64,000 nt of DNA from Gallionella sp. (GCA_028707275.1 JAQTUP010000007.1:61567-125566), one strand, 5' to 3'. Counted from the stretch's first letter, positions 18,726 to 28,248 are shown. The notes: generated by a model not told the origin, from the sequence alone. Made by a program: numbers and translations.

Positions 18726-20045
18726 ATGAATGCACCCGTTTCCCTGAGAGACATTCCAGCCACCAACATTTTTCGCCGTGGCGATGTGTTTGTGCTGTTC
18801 GGCGAACTGTTTGGCAGAGGGTATGCCAATGGTCTGATCAATGAAGCGCGCAAGGCGGGGATGACCATCATCGGCATCACCGTGGGTCGTCGCGATGAGA
18901 ACAATGCCCTGCGCCCGCTCAATGACGAAGAACTCGCCGTGGCTGAAGCGAACCTGGGCGGTCGCATCATCAATGTGCCGCTGATGGCAGGATTCGATCT
19001 GGATGCGCCGACAGGCGAGGCGACCCCGACCGACCTGCTGGCCGGCATGACGCTGAAAAGCTGGCAAAGCGACAAGCTCGACTGGGAACACATCGAAAAA
19101 TGTCGCGAAGTGGGTATTGCGCGTTTCCGTGATTCCCTCGCCCTTGTGATGACCGAACTCGATGGCATGATCCCGGATGGTGCCAACGCTTTCTTCGCCC
19201 ATACCATGGCAGGTGGCATCCCCAAGGTAAAGGTGTTTTTAGCCATCGCCAACCGAATCTACAAGGGTCGCGGGGAGCGTTTCATGTCCTCGCGCGCCCT
19301 GTTGGACAGCGATCTTGGCCGTCTTATCCTGATGAATTTCGACGAAGTCACCGCCAATACCTTTCAGTATCTGATCGAGGGCAGCGCCAAAATACGCGCA
19401 AGGCTGGCGGCCACTGGCGGCCAGGTACGCTACACCGCCTACGGCTATCACGGCACGGAGATTCTCATCGACGACAAGTATCAGTGGCAAACTTACAGCA
19501 ACTACACGCAAGGCCGTGCAAAGATGCGTCTGGAGTCCGTTGCCCAAACCGCGTGGGATCAGGGAATCAAGGCCACGGTTTACAACTGCCCGGAGATTCG
19601 CACCAATTCGTCCGATATCTTTGCAGGGGTTGAACTCTCCTTGTTCCCGCTGCTCTTAGCGCTCAGGCGCGAAAATGGCGGCGCCTGGGCAGAAGCACAG
19701 TGGCAGGCATGTAGGCCGTTATTGACGGACGGAATCACGCCGGAGGCTCTGCTGGAGAAAATCGAGCATTACAATACCAGCCAGGTAATGGCCAAATTCC
19801 GCAACTTTGATGCCTGGCCGATGGACAACTCCGAAGAACTGGCAGAACTGATGATAGGCACCTCGGACGAAATCATGCAGATGCATCGTAACCGGACTGA
19901 ACTTATCGCAGGATTGTTGAGCGCACTGGTGCTGGAAGGCACAGGTCCTTTGATGTTCTTTGAAACATCAAACCCTGCGGCTCCCGTGCTATGGCTCAAT
20001 CACGACATCATCGCCCGCCAGCTCAATTTAATGCACAAGGATTAA
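18726..20045 (+). CDS. Conserved protein of unknown function, 439 aa
   Basis: A soluble protein with an ordered alpha/beta N-terminus (FRRGDVFVLFGELFGRGYAN, then AGMTIIGITVGRRDENN) that looks like a Rossmann-type nucleotide-binding unit: strand, glycine-rich turn, helix, strand. No signal peptide or membrane segment is seen. I do not recognise the family confidently. Some databases label long proteins of this general look as enoyl-ACP reductase-like, but I cannot confirm that by eye. A good ribosome site (AAAGGA) precedes the ATG, and it follows tldD after 36 bp. Confidence 0.7.
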   Translation: MNAPVSLRDIPATNIFRRGDVFVLFGELFGRGYANGLINEARKAGMTIIGITVGRRDENNALRPLNDEELAVAEANLGGRIINVPLMAGFDLDAPTGEATPTDLLAGMTLKSWQSDKLDWEHIEKCREVGIARFRDSLALVMTELDGMIPDGANAFFAHTMAGGIPKVKVFLAIANRIYKGRGERFMSSRALLDSDLGRLILMNFDEVTANTFQYLIEGSAKIRARLAATGGQVRYTAYGYHGTEILIDDKYQWQTYSNYTQGRAKMRLESVAQTAWDQGIKATVYNCPEIRTNSSDIFAGVELSLFPLLLALRRENGGAWAEAQWQACRPLLTDGITPEALLEKIEHYNTSQVMAKFRNFDAWPMDNSEELAELMIGTSDEIMQMHRNRTELIAGLLSALVLEGTGPLMFFETSNPAAPVLWLNHDIIARQLNLMHKD

Positions 20046-20119
20046 CAAGCTTTCATCCCCGCCGGTCTGACAAACCGGTGGCTTTGTTGCTTCAGATGAT
20101 TTTTCCCAAAGGAGATACA

Positions 20120-20854
20120 ATGTTGTTCAAAAAATTACAGCTTGGTTTAGCCGTTGTTATCATCTCGCTGGGCAGTGCATTTGCCGCTGACAATGACTTT
20201 GGTCAATGCCGCGAGGTATTTGCCCACGGCACCCCGCCCGTCATGAAACACAGTGACGGATTGCAGCCGCGCGCGCTTTGTTTCAGTGCGTTTGCGGTGA
20301 TGCACTCAGGCAAGAGTCACACGCCGATTTTCGTCGCCGAACGGCTCAATAATGCCGTCCTGCTCGAAGCGCCCAAACACCAGAGAACCAACAAGTTTTA
20401 TTCTGACGCCAGGTTGCCAAAAGCCGAACGCGCCGAGCTCGATGATTATCACGGCTCAGGCTTCGATCGCGGCCACATGGCACCGGCCGGCGACATGGCC
20501 ACCGAAGAATCCATGGCGCAAAGTTTCTCACTGGCAAATATGGTGCCTCAAAGTTCGGCCAATAACCGGGGCGCCTGGGGGCGCATAGAGAAAGCGACCC
20601 GCAAATACGTGATGCGTGCGTCAGGCGATGTGTACGTGATTACCGGCCCCGTGTATGACGGCACCCCACCTGTCATAGGCCCCAACCGGGTATGGGTGCC
20701 ACAGCACTTGTTCAAGCTGGTATATGATCCCTCGAACAACCGCACCTGGGTGAACTGGCTGGACAACACGGATGACGCAAAACCCGGCGCTCCGATCAGT
20801 TACGAAGAACTGGTCAAACGCACCGGCATCGAGTTCCTGCCCAGAAAAACCTGA
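20120..20854 (+). CDS. Secreted DNA/RNA non-specific endonuclease (NUC1 family)
   Basis: 244 residues. Residues 1-22 form a classic signal peptide ending GSAFA-AD. The catalytic motif is DRGHM at 116-120 (general-base histidine H119), followed by metal-binding asparagine in ANNRGAWGRIE, as in Serratia-type nucleases. Expected role is extracellular or periplasmic degradation of nucleic acid. The start at the ATG after AAAGGAGATACA is preferred over an upstream in-frame start inside the previous gene. Two cysteines (C30, C54) could form a disulfide. Confidence 0.9.
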   Translation: MLFKKLQLGLAVVIISLGSAFAADNDFGQCREVFAHGTPPVMKHSDGLQPRALCFSAFAVMHSGKSHTPIFVAERLNNAVLLEAPKHQRTNKFYSDARLPKAERAELDDYHGSGFDRGHMAPAGDMATEESMAQSFSLANMVPQSSANNRGAWGRIEKATRKYVMRASGDVYVITGPVYDGTPPVIGPNRVWVPQHLFKLVYDPSNNRTWVNWLDNTDDAKPGAPISYEELVKRTGIEFLPRKT

Positions 20855-20866
20855 TGCACGTAGTGC

Positions 20867-21151
20867 TCAGCTGACCGGTTTTCCATAGGTGGTAAAGCGT
20901 TTTTGCGCATCCTGAAACTCGTCAGCGCTCAGCAGGACCGGTTCGCCCACCTGCAAGGCGCGCAGATAGAGTTCGCTCAGATTCTCCACTTCGACCGTTT
21001 TTCTGAAAGCGTCGCCAAACCCTGAGGGCGTGATCAAAAAACCCTCGCCGTATCGCACACTGAGATTGCCTGACGTGCCATGACTGAGCCCCAGCACATC
21101 CAGCTTTTTTGTTATGCGCACCAGATCGGCGCGCAGTTTGTCAGCAGTCAT
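20867..21151 (-). pseudogene. Internally deleted copy of the class II aldolase gene at 33.5 kb
   Basis: 94 codons. The first 46 residues and the last 48 match the 213-residue aldolase encoded at 33506-34147 almost exactly, but 119 residues in the middle are missing: GFLITPSGFG joins directly to DAFRKTVEVE. The deletion keeps the frame but removes the metal-binding HTH motif and the ANHG motif, so the product cannot be an active aldolase. DNA similarity extends beyond the gene (about 20865-21185), including the ribosome site. The copy has the same orientation as the intact one 12.4 kb away. Confidence 0.9.
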
Positions 21152-21487
21152 TTCATATCCTCTTTGATCAAGTTTTTACCGGCCTTCAGCTCGGTGTATT
21201 CAGGCGCGATGAGTTCGCCTCCCCTCCTCTGCGCTAAACCCGCCCCTTCAGGACGGGCACACAGCTTTTTAGACCTTTACCATGCACCGAGGTGTTGCAG
21301 TTGGTTATTGAGCGCGCCCCTTCTTAAAATCATCGACTGAAAGCTTGGCAAAAGTGGGCGTCCATTCCATTACAAAATGCAGGACACCCTCGAGCTCGGG
21401 GTAAAACACAGTTACCCATGCGTTGATGGGCGCCCGCGTGATTTTTTCAGCTATCCGGCCTGTTGGCAAGCGGGTGCGCGAAGCCAA

Positions 21488-21556
21488 TTAGCTGATACCG
21501 CCCTGAGTTGAGCGATGCCTGTTGTAGTCGTAATACAGCTGCGTTAACTTTTCTGC
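21488..21556 (-). pseudogene. Transposase C-terminal remnant
   Basis: Reads AEKLTQLYYDYNRHRSTQGG and then IS plus stop. The YYxYNxxRxHxxL-like end is characteristic of integrase-fold (rve) transposases of IS3/IS481-type elements, whose last motif has this form. Only about 22 codons remain. The rest of the 21152-21543 gap holds a frame of about 60 codons without a good start (21305-21487) and a short hairpin (GCCCCTTCAGGACGGGC near 21242); I see no supported gene there. Confidence 0.5.
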
Positions 21557-22014
21557 GTTTTAAGAAAGTCTGGAATATCAGACTGATTGCACTCATCGAC
21601 AGGCGGAACGTCATGGGTCACGACCCATTCCGACTCAACTTTTCCATTGTTCACTGCAATGAACCGGTCGGATTCATACACAGTGTCGAATCCAGACAGC
21701 CCCCGTTTTAACCGCTTGCCCATTGGGATGCGCAATGTTCCGGTGAACCACTCAGCAAAAACCGCTCCTTCTGAATCCGGGAACACATGTCGGACAGAGA
21801 ATGAGGATCTGTCATCAAACTGCCCGTTGATTCCGACCAGGTAAAGCATGTTGTCGCAAATTTCCCATTGACCTGTGTAGCCTCTTTCCAGCGCAGTGTT
21901 TCCTCGCAGGCCATATCGGCTATCGCGCGAGCCTGAATATTGCTCAAGTGGCAAAGAGCAAAGCGGCAATTTCTCGCCGCGTAAAACGAGTATTTCAGTA
22001 AATTGTAGTGACAT
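21544..22014 (-). CDS. Hypothetical protein, 156 aa
   Basis: Starts MSLQFTEILVLRGEKLPLCS and has a repeated beta-strand look (TGQWEICDNMLYLVGINGQF, FAEWFTGTLRIPMGKRL). No catalytic motif, signal or membrane segment. I recognise it only as a conserved hypothetical type. The start is preceded by a run of seven G in the leader. The C-terminal end (DIPDFLKTQKS) overlaps the transposase remnant, so the original terminus may have been replaced. Confidence 0.6.
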   Translation of the reverse strand: MSLQFTEILVLRGEKLPLCSLPLEQYSGSRDSRYGLRGNTALERGYTGQWEICDNMLYLVGINGQFDDRSSFSVRHVFPDSEGAVFAEWFTGTLRIPMGKRLKRGLSGFDTVYESDRFIAVNNGKVESEWVVTHDVPPVDECNQSDIPDFLKTQKS

Positions 22015-22367
22015 TACCCCCCCGTAAAATACGGAATTCAAATCTTCGATCCTTGTATGGCCTGTCGCGACTGACAGTGAGCCGCAGCAGGCATGGAACA
22101 ATGATGCGGCCAATATGAGACAGATAGTGTCGCGCCAGGCAATTGATCTCCCCCCCCCCTGAATTTTTACATCCCCCCGCTTGAGACACTAAATGTCGCA
22201 TAGGGCTGTGACAATCATTGCGTTGCAAATCGATCTTTAACAATTCGTAATTAATCTGCATGGTGACACTCATGCACCGTGCCGTATTACGCCTGACCAA
22301 CAGGCATTGTCACATCTTCAGCATTTCTACGAGCAGTAAATGATCGATTTTAATTCAGGGGGGCAGA
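22015..22367. other. Divergent intergenic region upstream of the AAA+ gene
   Basis: 353 bases without a gene, carrying the control signals for the hypothetical gene (left) and the AAA+ gene (right). It includes a C-run (22149-22160), and GGGGGG ten bases before the AAA+ start serves as ribosome site. A pair GTGACAATC / GGTGACACTCATGCACC near 22208 and 22262 hints at a regulator site, but the symmetry is weak. Confidence 0.4.
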
Positions 22368-24551
22368 ATGATCACTATCACCACAGAGAACGCACAATCC
22401 GTCCACTTCAACCGCTATCACCATCAAAGTAATATCTGGTCGCTCCGCCTGTTGTTATCCCTGAGAAACGAAGCCGTAGAGGAGGCATGGGAAAATCTTA
22501 TTGAAGCCAACTTGCCCGACGTCGACAATGAACTGACTCTTCTTGAATATGAACTTAAAGACAAGGTCGCATCGCGAGAGCAAAAGTTGCGATATGCCGG
22601 AAAAAAAACAGATCGCATTAGCGATGAGCAATGGACTGCTCAAATGCGTTCTGCCGTGCAGGCAATCTGGCAGGAGAGGCTCGCATTTTATGAAAAAAAT
22701 GAAGCCGATATCTGTAACTGTACAATTTATAGAAATGTTGAAATGCTTGGTGACTTCATTTCCCTCAACAAGGTTGAGAGGGCGTTGCTGTTGTTTGCAG
22801 TCATGGTTCGTTCCTTCACGCCATTAAACAAGTACCTCAAGGAATTCAAACTGGACAGCTCATTCGAAGAACCGTCTGATGCTCTAATTCTGGTCATCTC
22901 CACAATCGCCACGATGCTCAATCGTACCGTTGAAGAAATATCTGACGCAACCTGGAAAACAGGAAAGCTGTATCGGGTATGCGGACTGACGTTACTGAAT
23001 GACATGCCACTCGACGAAAACATGGCTAATATTTTTGAGGTCCAGTTTTACATTGAATCATTGCTGATTCAGCCGCATAAAAATCGCGATGCTTTGATCG
23101 GCAAAGTCTTGCAGAAAACGCAGCCTCCCAAGCTCAATGTTTCCGATTTTGCACATGCAACCAGGCACGTCGGGATTCTTGAAAACTACCTGTCCGGGGC
23201 TTTGGCGAAGCGGGAAAAGGGCGTGAATATCCTGATCCACGGCAAACCTGGAACAGGAAAAACCGAGTTGGCTGGCGCGCTTGCGAAGCAAATCAATGCA
23301 AAGCTCTTTGCAGTTCCTTGTACAAGGCGAAATGGCTTACAAATGGAGCGACAAGATCGTTTCGCCGCATATAAACTGTGCCAGTCAATGGCATCAGGCC
23401 AGGAGAAATGCATCATCCTGTTCGACGAAGTAGAGGATGTATTTATCAGCAACTACAAGGAGTCCTCCGGGAAAGCGTGGGTCAATTCAATGCTTGAAAA
23501 TAACCCTGCCCCCGCCATCTGGCTGACCAACGATATCGACGATATCGACCAAGCCTACTTGCGACGATTCGATTATGTGCTTGAAATGCCGGAAGTCTCG
23601 AATGAAGTCAGACACGCCGTGGCTAAACGCTATTTCGACGGAATGGGGGTGGAGCCTGCATGGCTTAAAAATATCGCTATGCAGGACGGTATCAGCCCGG
23701 CGCAGATCGAAAAAGCTGCGCGCGTGGTGAGTCTGGCTCAAGGAGATAATCATCTGTTCGATTCAGCGAAAATTGCCGAAACCGTACTTGAGTGCAGCGT
23801 TCGCGCGACAGGTGGCAAGGTGTCACTTGGAAAAAAAACTTCCATGCCGGGTTACGACCTTGCCTGTCTTAACACCAGCATGGACGTGAGCGGAATTATC
23901 GACGGTTTGAAGAATCACCCTGTAGCGACGTTTTGCTTCTACGGCGCCCCGGGGACGGGCAAGACTGCATTAGCCAAACACATGGCGGATCGTCTTGGCA
24001 AAAAACTACTGGTTAAGCGCGCTTCGGACATTTTTGGCGCTTATCTTGGCGAATCCGAGAAACATATTGCCAGCATGTTCCGACAGGCGACGGAACAGGA
24101 TGCCGTTCTGGTGCTGGATGAGGCGGATAGCTTTTTGTCGGATCGGCGTGGAGCTACCCGCTCATGGGAGGTTTCCATCGTGAATGAAATACTCACCTGG
24201 ATGGAAGATTTTGAGGGCATCTTTGTTTGTACCACCAACCTGATGGAAAAGATCGATCAGGCCGCACTCCGCCGCTTTGCATTCAAGGTGCGGTTCGACT
24301 TCCTCAAGCCGGAACAGAAATGCACCTTGTTCAAACAGGAGCTGCGACGGCTGAATCCTCAAGGAGCAGAAGCTAATGATGCTATTCTGCGCCGGGTGGA
24401 ATCCTTGCCATCACTGGCGCCGGGGGATTTTGCGGCTGTATCCCGGCAGCGCGCCGTTTTGGGCATTGCGCCCAGCGCGACCGATCTGTTTGTCGCACTC
24501 GAAGCCGAGTGCAAGGCAAAGGGCGCGATGCCGACAAAAATTGGGTTTTAA
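22368..24551 (+). CDS. Tandem AAA+ ATPase of an accessory module
   Basis: 727 residues with two AAA+ modules. Module 1: Walker A GKPGTGKTE near 292, Walker B IILFDEVEDVF. Module 2: Walker A GAPGTGKTA near 526, Walker B VLVLDEADSFL, sensor 1 VCTTNLMEKID and arginine finger region LRRFAFKVRFD. The first 280 residues are helical and match nothing I recognise. Two stacked modules suggest a Cdc48/ClpB-like unfoldase hexamer. It leads a two-gene unit with the 189-aa protein 44 bp downstream and faces a DnaB-like gene and a WYL regulator. The function is unknown; defence or element maintenance is an inference from the company. Confidence 0.85.
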   Translation: MITITTENAQSVHFNRYHHQSNIWSLRLLLSLRNEAVEEAWENLIEANLPDVDNELTLLEYELKDKVASREQKLRYAGKKTDRISDEQWTAQMRSAVQAIWQERLAFYEKNEADICNCTIYRNVEMLGDFISLNKVERALLLFAVMVRSFTPLNKYLKEFKLDSSFEEPSDALILVISTIATMLNRTVEEISDATWKTGKLYRVCGLTLLNDMPLDENMANIFEVQFYIESLLIQPHKNRDALIGKVLQKTQPPKLNVSDFAHATRHVGILENYLSGALAKREKGVNILIHGKPGTGKTELAGALAKQINAKLFAVPCTRRNGLQMERQDRFAAYKLCQSMASGQEKCIILFDEVEDVFISNYKESSGKAWVNSMLENNPAPAIWLTNDIDDIDQAYLRRFDYVLEMPEVSNEVRHAVAKRYFDGMGVEPAWLKNIAMQDGISPAQIEKAARVVSLAQGDNHLFDSAKIAETVLECSVRATGGKVSLGKKTSMPGYDLACLNTSMDVSGIIDGLKNHPVATFCFYGAPGTGKTALAKHMADRLGKKLLVKRASDIFGAYLGESEKHIASMFRQATEQDAVLVLDEADSFLSDRRGATRSWEVSIVNEILTWMEDFEGIFVCTTNLMEKIDQAALRRFAFKVRFDFLKPEQKCTLFKQELRRLNPQGAEANDAILRRVESLPSLAPGDFAAVSRQRAVLGIAPSATDLFVALEAECKAKGAMPTKIGF

Positions 24552-24594
24552 GATTAGCCAGTGAGCAACGTGATCGGTTTACAAGGAGAGCTAT

Positions 24595-25164
24595 ATGAGC
24601 ATTAAAAACTATGACATCAATGAACATATGCATCGATTTTCTGCCTGGGCAGCAGCGAGAGCCGCGATGACTTCAAAAAAATGCAGGTTCACCGTCAAGC
24701 AGGGTGTAGAGATCCTGGAAGCCGCCGGTCTGGATGCAAACTATACCTTTGACCGATTAGATAAAGCATTGGAATCAAAATCCTTCGACACCCTACATTC
24801 TGAATTACGCGAAAAAGCGGTTAGATTTGCAATTCATGAGAAAAAATTGGACGCATTTACTCACGGTGTAGCCGCGAAACTGATTAATATATATTTCAAA
24901 GCCAAGTTTGGTTCAGTAACCGGCACAGTAACCGGCAGTATTCACCCGCCTATTGATCGTATTTTGCTCGATGGCTTAATCCAGCACAGCAAAGCATCAC
25001 CTACAGATATTGCCGTCTGGAAGAACGTCAATGCGAAATGGGGGGGCTGGTCCGGACTGAACTCTCTTCAGTATCAAGATGTGATCAATTCCATTCGAAG
25101 ATACTGCAATGGTCAGCCACTCTGGATGGTTGAATCATTCTGGGCGGGCCATCAGGATAATTGA
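24595..25164 (+). CDS. Hypothetical protein, 189 aa, partner of the AAA+ ATPase
   Basis: Preceded by AAGGAG eight bases from the ATG. The central part (AAKLINIYFKAKF, then IHPPIDRILLDGLIQ) faintly resembles helix-hairpin-helix DNA-glycosylase-like proteins, where a P-x-D-R segment follows a K-x-x-N-x-Y helix; no catalytic lysine can be assigned. The AAA+ gene directly upstream on the same strand suggests a joint function. Confidence 0.7.
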   Translation: MSIKNYDINEHMHRFSAWAAARAAMTSKKCRFTVKQGVEILEAAGLDANYTFDRLDKALESKSFDTLHSELREKAVRFAIHEKKLDAFTHGVAAKLINIYFKAKFGSVTGTVTGSIHPPIDRILLDGLIQHSKASPTDIAVWKNVNAKWGGWSGLNSLQYQDVINSIRRYCNGQPLWMVESFWAGHQDN

Positions 25165-25222
25165 TCTATCCGCGCCATTTCGAAAAGTCGCTACGGCTGT
25201 TCGGATGTCCTCCCACAGCCGA

Positions 25223-26161
25223 CTATGATTCAGCTTGTGACGCATGGTACTGGTCATAATCCTGGTACTGCCTGCAATCTCTCCAAAAAAGTTCAAACGA
25301 ACCTCCGCGACCGTAAAACGACTTCAGGATTTCGACTCGGGTTTGGTCTTTATCCTCTGTGTCGGGATCATAGACGGCATCCCGATACAGGGAAATCACC
25401 GTATCCGCATACCATTCAAGACCATCAGCGCTGGCTACGTCAGACAGCATCACATGTTTATCTTTGCGATGCTCGACGTCTCTGGAAGCACCTGCCAATG
25501 CGATGACCGGGATTCCATTATCGCGGGCGATACGAAAAATGTCTTCAGACATATTGCTGAAGTGACGACCTATGGCGCTGTCCGTATTTCCACGATCGGG
25601 AATATTGTCCACCACGATCAGGCCGGGCGCATGATCGGATTCACATAACCATTCCGCTTCTTTGCGAATCACACACGGGTCTGCACTGCTGTCATTGATG
25701 ATGAGAGGCGACTTGGCGATTTTCTGTGCCGCTTCAGTAAAGGATTGCCACTCTTGCTCGTCGAGTTCATTCTGCCACATTTTATGCAAGTCGAGCTGCG
25801 CGGCGTAACCCGTCATGTTTCTCAGCAAAAAAGTGCGGCTCGTTCCCGTGGAGAAATAGGCGACCGGTTTATTCAATTCACAGGCTATGTGCAGCGCAAT
25901 CTGCCATACGAATTGGCGTTTGCCCATGCTCGGGCGAGCCGCGACAACGATCAACTCGCCGGGGTGGAAGCCGTCTATCCTCTCGTCCAGATCTTTGAAA
26001 CCGCTTGAAAGTCCCACCGGTGAAGGAGTTGCACCATTTGTGTCGCGAATTTTTTCAAGGCGCGGCAGCAGTTCGTTCATTATCTGTGCGCTGGAAAATG
26101 AGCCGCTGCATAAATCCCCATTGTCATGATGCCTGACACAAACAGCTTTTTTGTTTTTCAT
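25223..26161 (-). CDS. Degenerate DnaB-helicase-like protein
   Basis: 312 residues matching only the C-terminal RecA-like domain of replicative helicase DnaB (SSGFKDLDERIDGFHPGELI). Key motifs are altered. Walker A, normally ARPSMGKT, is ARPSMGKR (75-82), losing the Mg-coordinating Thr. Walker B reads LIVVDNIPDRG rather than LIMIDYLQLM. The usual SQLNR is AGASR, and the arginine-finger strand IIGKQRNG is ILKSFYGRGGS. No DnaB N-terminal domain is present. It is probably not an active helicase, but the domain is otherwise continuous, so it seems conserved for another purpose. It lies downstream of the WYL regulator. Confidence 0.82.
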   Translation of the reverse strand: MKNKKAVCVRHHDNGDLCSGSFSSAQIMNELLPRLEKIRDTNGATPSPVGLSSGFKDLDERIDGFHPGELIVVAARPSMGKRQFVWQIALHIACELNKPVAYFSTGTSRTFLLRNMTGYAAQLDLHKMWQNELDEQEWQSFTEAAQKIAKSPLIINDSSADPCVIRKEAEWLCESDHAPGLIVVDNIPDRGNTDSAIGRHFSNMSEDIFRIARDNGIPVIALAGASRDVEHRKDKHVMLSDVASADGLEWYADTVISLYRDAVYDPDTEDKDQTRVEILKSFYGRGGSFELFWRDCRQYQDYDQYHASQAES

Positions 26162-26252
26162 CTCGCAGCACTTTCAGGGTTGTTACCGGGTAGCATACAT
26201 TCTCTGTATATTTCGCGACAACTATTGTCATCATGTGAGCCTTTGTTCAAGG

Positions 26253-27305
26253 TCACTTCAGGCCATATCGCCTGGCCAGTATGGTGATCTCTTCTGCAAA
26301 TTCTGCGCGGAGAAATCCAGGTTCAATAATTTCCGCACTTTTCCCCATCGAACGCAACCATTGTCGCAATTCGAAGGTGTTGGGTGCATCCTCAACTGTC
26401 AGTATGAAAGCCTCTCCATCCTGCGACAGAGTTTGCCGGGTCGAAATGGGAGATTCGGCTACGCTGACGGTTGCCATTCCGTTCAAGCGAAGTTTGAGCG
26501 ACAGCGTCGGGGTTTGGCCTATCTGGAAGCCAAATTTCTCATCTGCATAGCGCTTCAGATTAAAACCCTGCGGATGAATGAATTGTTCCTCTGTATTTTT
26601 TTCTGCGCCTCGAATGCGATGCAGGGCAAAGTATCTCAATTCTCCAGTCTGGTTCTTGGCCGCGACCAGATAGACCAGGTGATCCCGTATTACCAATCCC
26701 AGCGGGCTGATCAGGTAGGCTTCGGCTTTTTTTGCGTCCCGCTTGAGATAGAGTATCTTCAGTGATAATTCGCGCAACGTTGCCTGATAGACTTCATCCT
26801 GAATAAGCTGATCGACATTTGGCGGCTGCCTTGGCAAGCCGAGCGGCCGCACATGGATTTTCTCCGCCCATCTCGCGGATACGCCTTCTCTGCCGGAAAG
26901 TTTTTTCCCCGAGTCTTCAAACCACGGATTGATTGCATTCACAGTTTCCGGAGGCAACAGCGGCCGCAGAAATGCTTTTACCAGCTGGAACGACAGCGCG
27001 GTGTGTTCATCCATGTGTGGAAACATTCTGGGGGGCGCGTCAGACTTGTAGCTCCAAAAGTTGGTTCGGCCTTGTTGTTTGCATTCGAGCCCGAACTTAA
27101 CCTCCAGTTTTGGCAGGTCGCGCTGGATAGTGCGCTTGTCTATTGAATAACCTTGCCCCGCCAATTCGTTCATGATTTGCTCGACCGATATGCCATAGGG
27201 TGATCGTGGAATCGCTTCGAGCATCGCCAAATAGCGCAGGCTGGTTCCATCAATCGAGTCGCCTTTTTTTCTGGTTTTTTTCCTGGTTGCCGGAGAGTCC
27301 TGCAT
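26253..27305 (-). CDS. WYL-domain transcriptional regulator
   Basis: 350 residues: an N-terminal winged helix (SLRYLAMLEAIPRSPYGISV, then RTIQRDLPKLEVKFG), a central WYL domain (VYLVAAKNQTGELRYFALHR) and a C-terminal WCX extension (PNTFELRQWLRSMGKSAEII). The architecture is that of BrxR/CapW-type repressors that guard phage-defence operons, and of PafC/DriD-type DNA-damage regulators. The start follows an AAGG site; a 14-codon extension upstream is less likely. The probable targets are the neighbouring DnaB-like and AAA+ genes. Confidence 0.87.
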   Translation of the reverse strand: MQDSPATRKKTRKKGDSIDGTSLRYLAMLEAIPRSPYGISVEQIMNELAGQGYSIDKRTIQRDLPKLEVKFGLECKQQGRTNFWSYKSDAPPRMFPHMDEHTALSFQLVKAFLRPLLPPETVNAINPWFEDSGKKLSGREGVSARWAEKIHVRPLGLPRQPPNVDQLIQDEVYQATLRELSLKILYLKRDAKKAEAYLISPLGLVIRDHLVYLVAAKNQTGELRYFALHRIRGAEKNTEEQFIHPQGFNLKRYADEKFGFQIGQTPTLSLKLRLNGMATVSVAESPISTRQTLSQDGEAFILTVEDAPNTFELRQWLRSMGKSAEIIEPGFLRAEFAEEITILARRYGLK

Positions 27306-27504
27306 CTGTTGGCCTTTCTGTATGAACTGCGTGATTACGTGCATCATAACCCGTGCCGCTAGGATGCGTTGAACTCGACTCGGGTCATTTGTTTGACGTC
27401 ATCGGTGCGCGCTGACGTCGTACTGCAACGGCATTCCTTTGTCACCGGACTTCAGACCTGCGACAAACTGACACTCTCGAAACAGGCTGTCCGCGCCGAT
27501 GATT

Positions 27505-28168
27505 TCAGGCTGTATCTCGGATAGTATGCTTGTCGCTGTACAGCGCCACAGGCACGCCGTATGCCAGGATATGGTCGTAGTACGTGCATGTAGCCCAGCG
27601 TAGTTTCGGTCGGGGCAAAGCGTAACTGCGTGAGTTATCCTGTTGCATCATCAATGAATACCAGCAGCGTGCAATAGTCGCCGCGCCCTTCAAACCAGTC
27701 GTGAGGGCTGCCGTCTATCTGGATCAGTTCGCCAAACCGCGCGCGTCGCGCGCGCATCGGGTGAGCGCATACCGTGCCGCCTTTCTTCGGGCGCCAATAG
27801 CCCGCTTTGATCATGAGCTGTCGAATACTCTCGACGGACAACTGCACGCCATGTATCTCAGACAGTTTCTCGCAAGCCAGTGTCGGTCCGATGTCACGGT
27901 AATGCGTACCGATGAGGTCAATGGCCGTCGCGCGGATGGTTTCACTGAGCCGCCGGTTTGATGCTCTGCCGCGCTTCTTGCTGACCAGTCCAGCCAGACC
28001 TGCTGCCTGATAGCGCTTGGTCAGGCGACGCACTTGGCGGGTAGTGATACCCAGTCGCGTCCCCGCTTCCTGCTGGCTGATTTTATGCTCTTTCAGCAGC
28101 TCCAATACTTGAGCTTGCTTCGCTTCTTTTTGGCTCATGAGTTTGTCCATTTTCAATATGTCCGCCAC
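27505..28168 (-). pseudogene. ISNCY (IS1202-group) transposase, frameshifted and truncated
   Basis: The first 177 codons (27635-28168) encode an HTH region (QQEAGTRLGITTRQVRRLTK) and the start of the integrase catalytic core (IQIDGSPHDWFEGRGDYCTL, then LVFIDDATG). The frame then shifts near 27640, and a second frame continues with HILAYGVPVALYSDKHT before the similarity stops near 27510. The catalytic core is incomplete, so the element is dead. The IS interrupts the boundary between the WYL module and the ars operon. Confidence 0.85.
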
Positions 28169-28198
28169 TGTTTTTAACAGGGGTGATTTTAATCACCA

Positions 28199-28242
28199 GC
28201 GGACATTTCTACTTGGGAGAAAGCGGACATTACTACTTGGGG
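28199..28242. mobile_element. Terminal direct repeats of the ISNCY remnant
   Basis: GCGGACATTTCTACTTGGGA and GCGGACATTACTACTTGGGG lie in tandem, with a 3-4 base spacer, upstream of the transposase start. Multiple short repeats of this type are usual at the ends of this IS group and serve as transposase binding sites. The other end of the IS is missing. Confidence 0.65.
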
Positions 28243-28248
28243 CTAACA

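Noticed and set aside
21305..21487. 60-codon frame ending KLSVDDFKKGRAQ
   Set aside because: No ATG and no ribosome site; it may be a fragment of an older gene, but I cannot tie it to a family.
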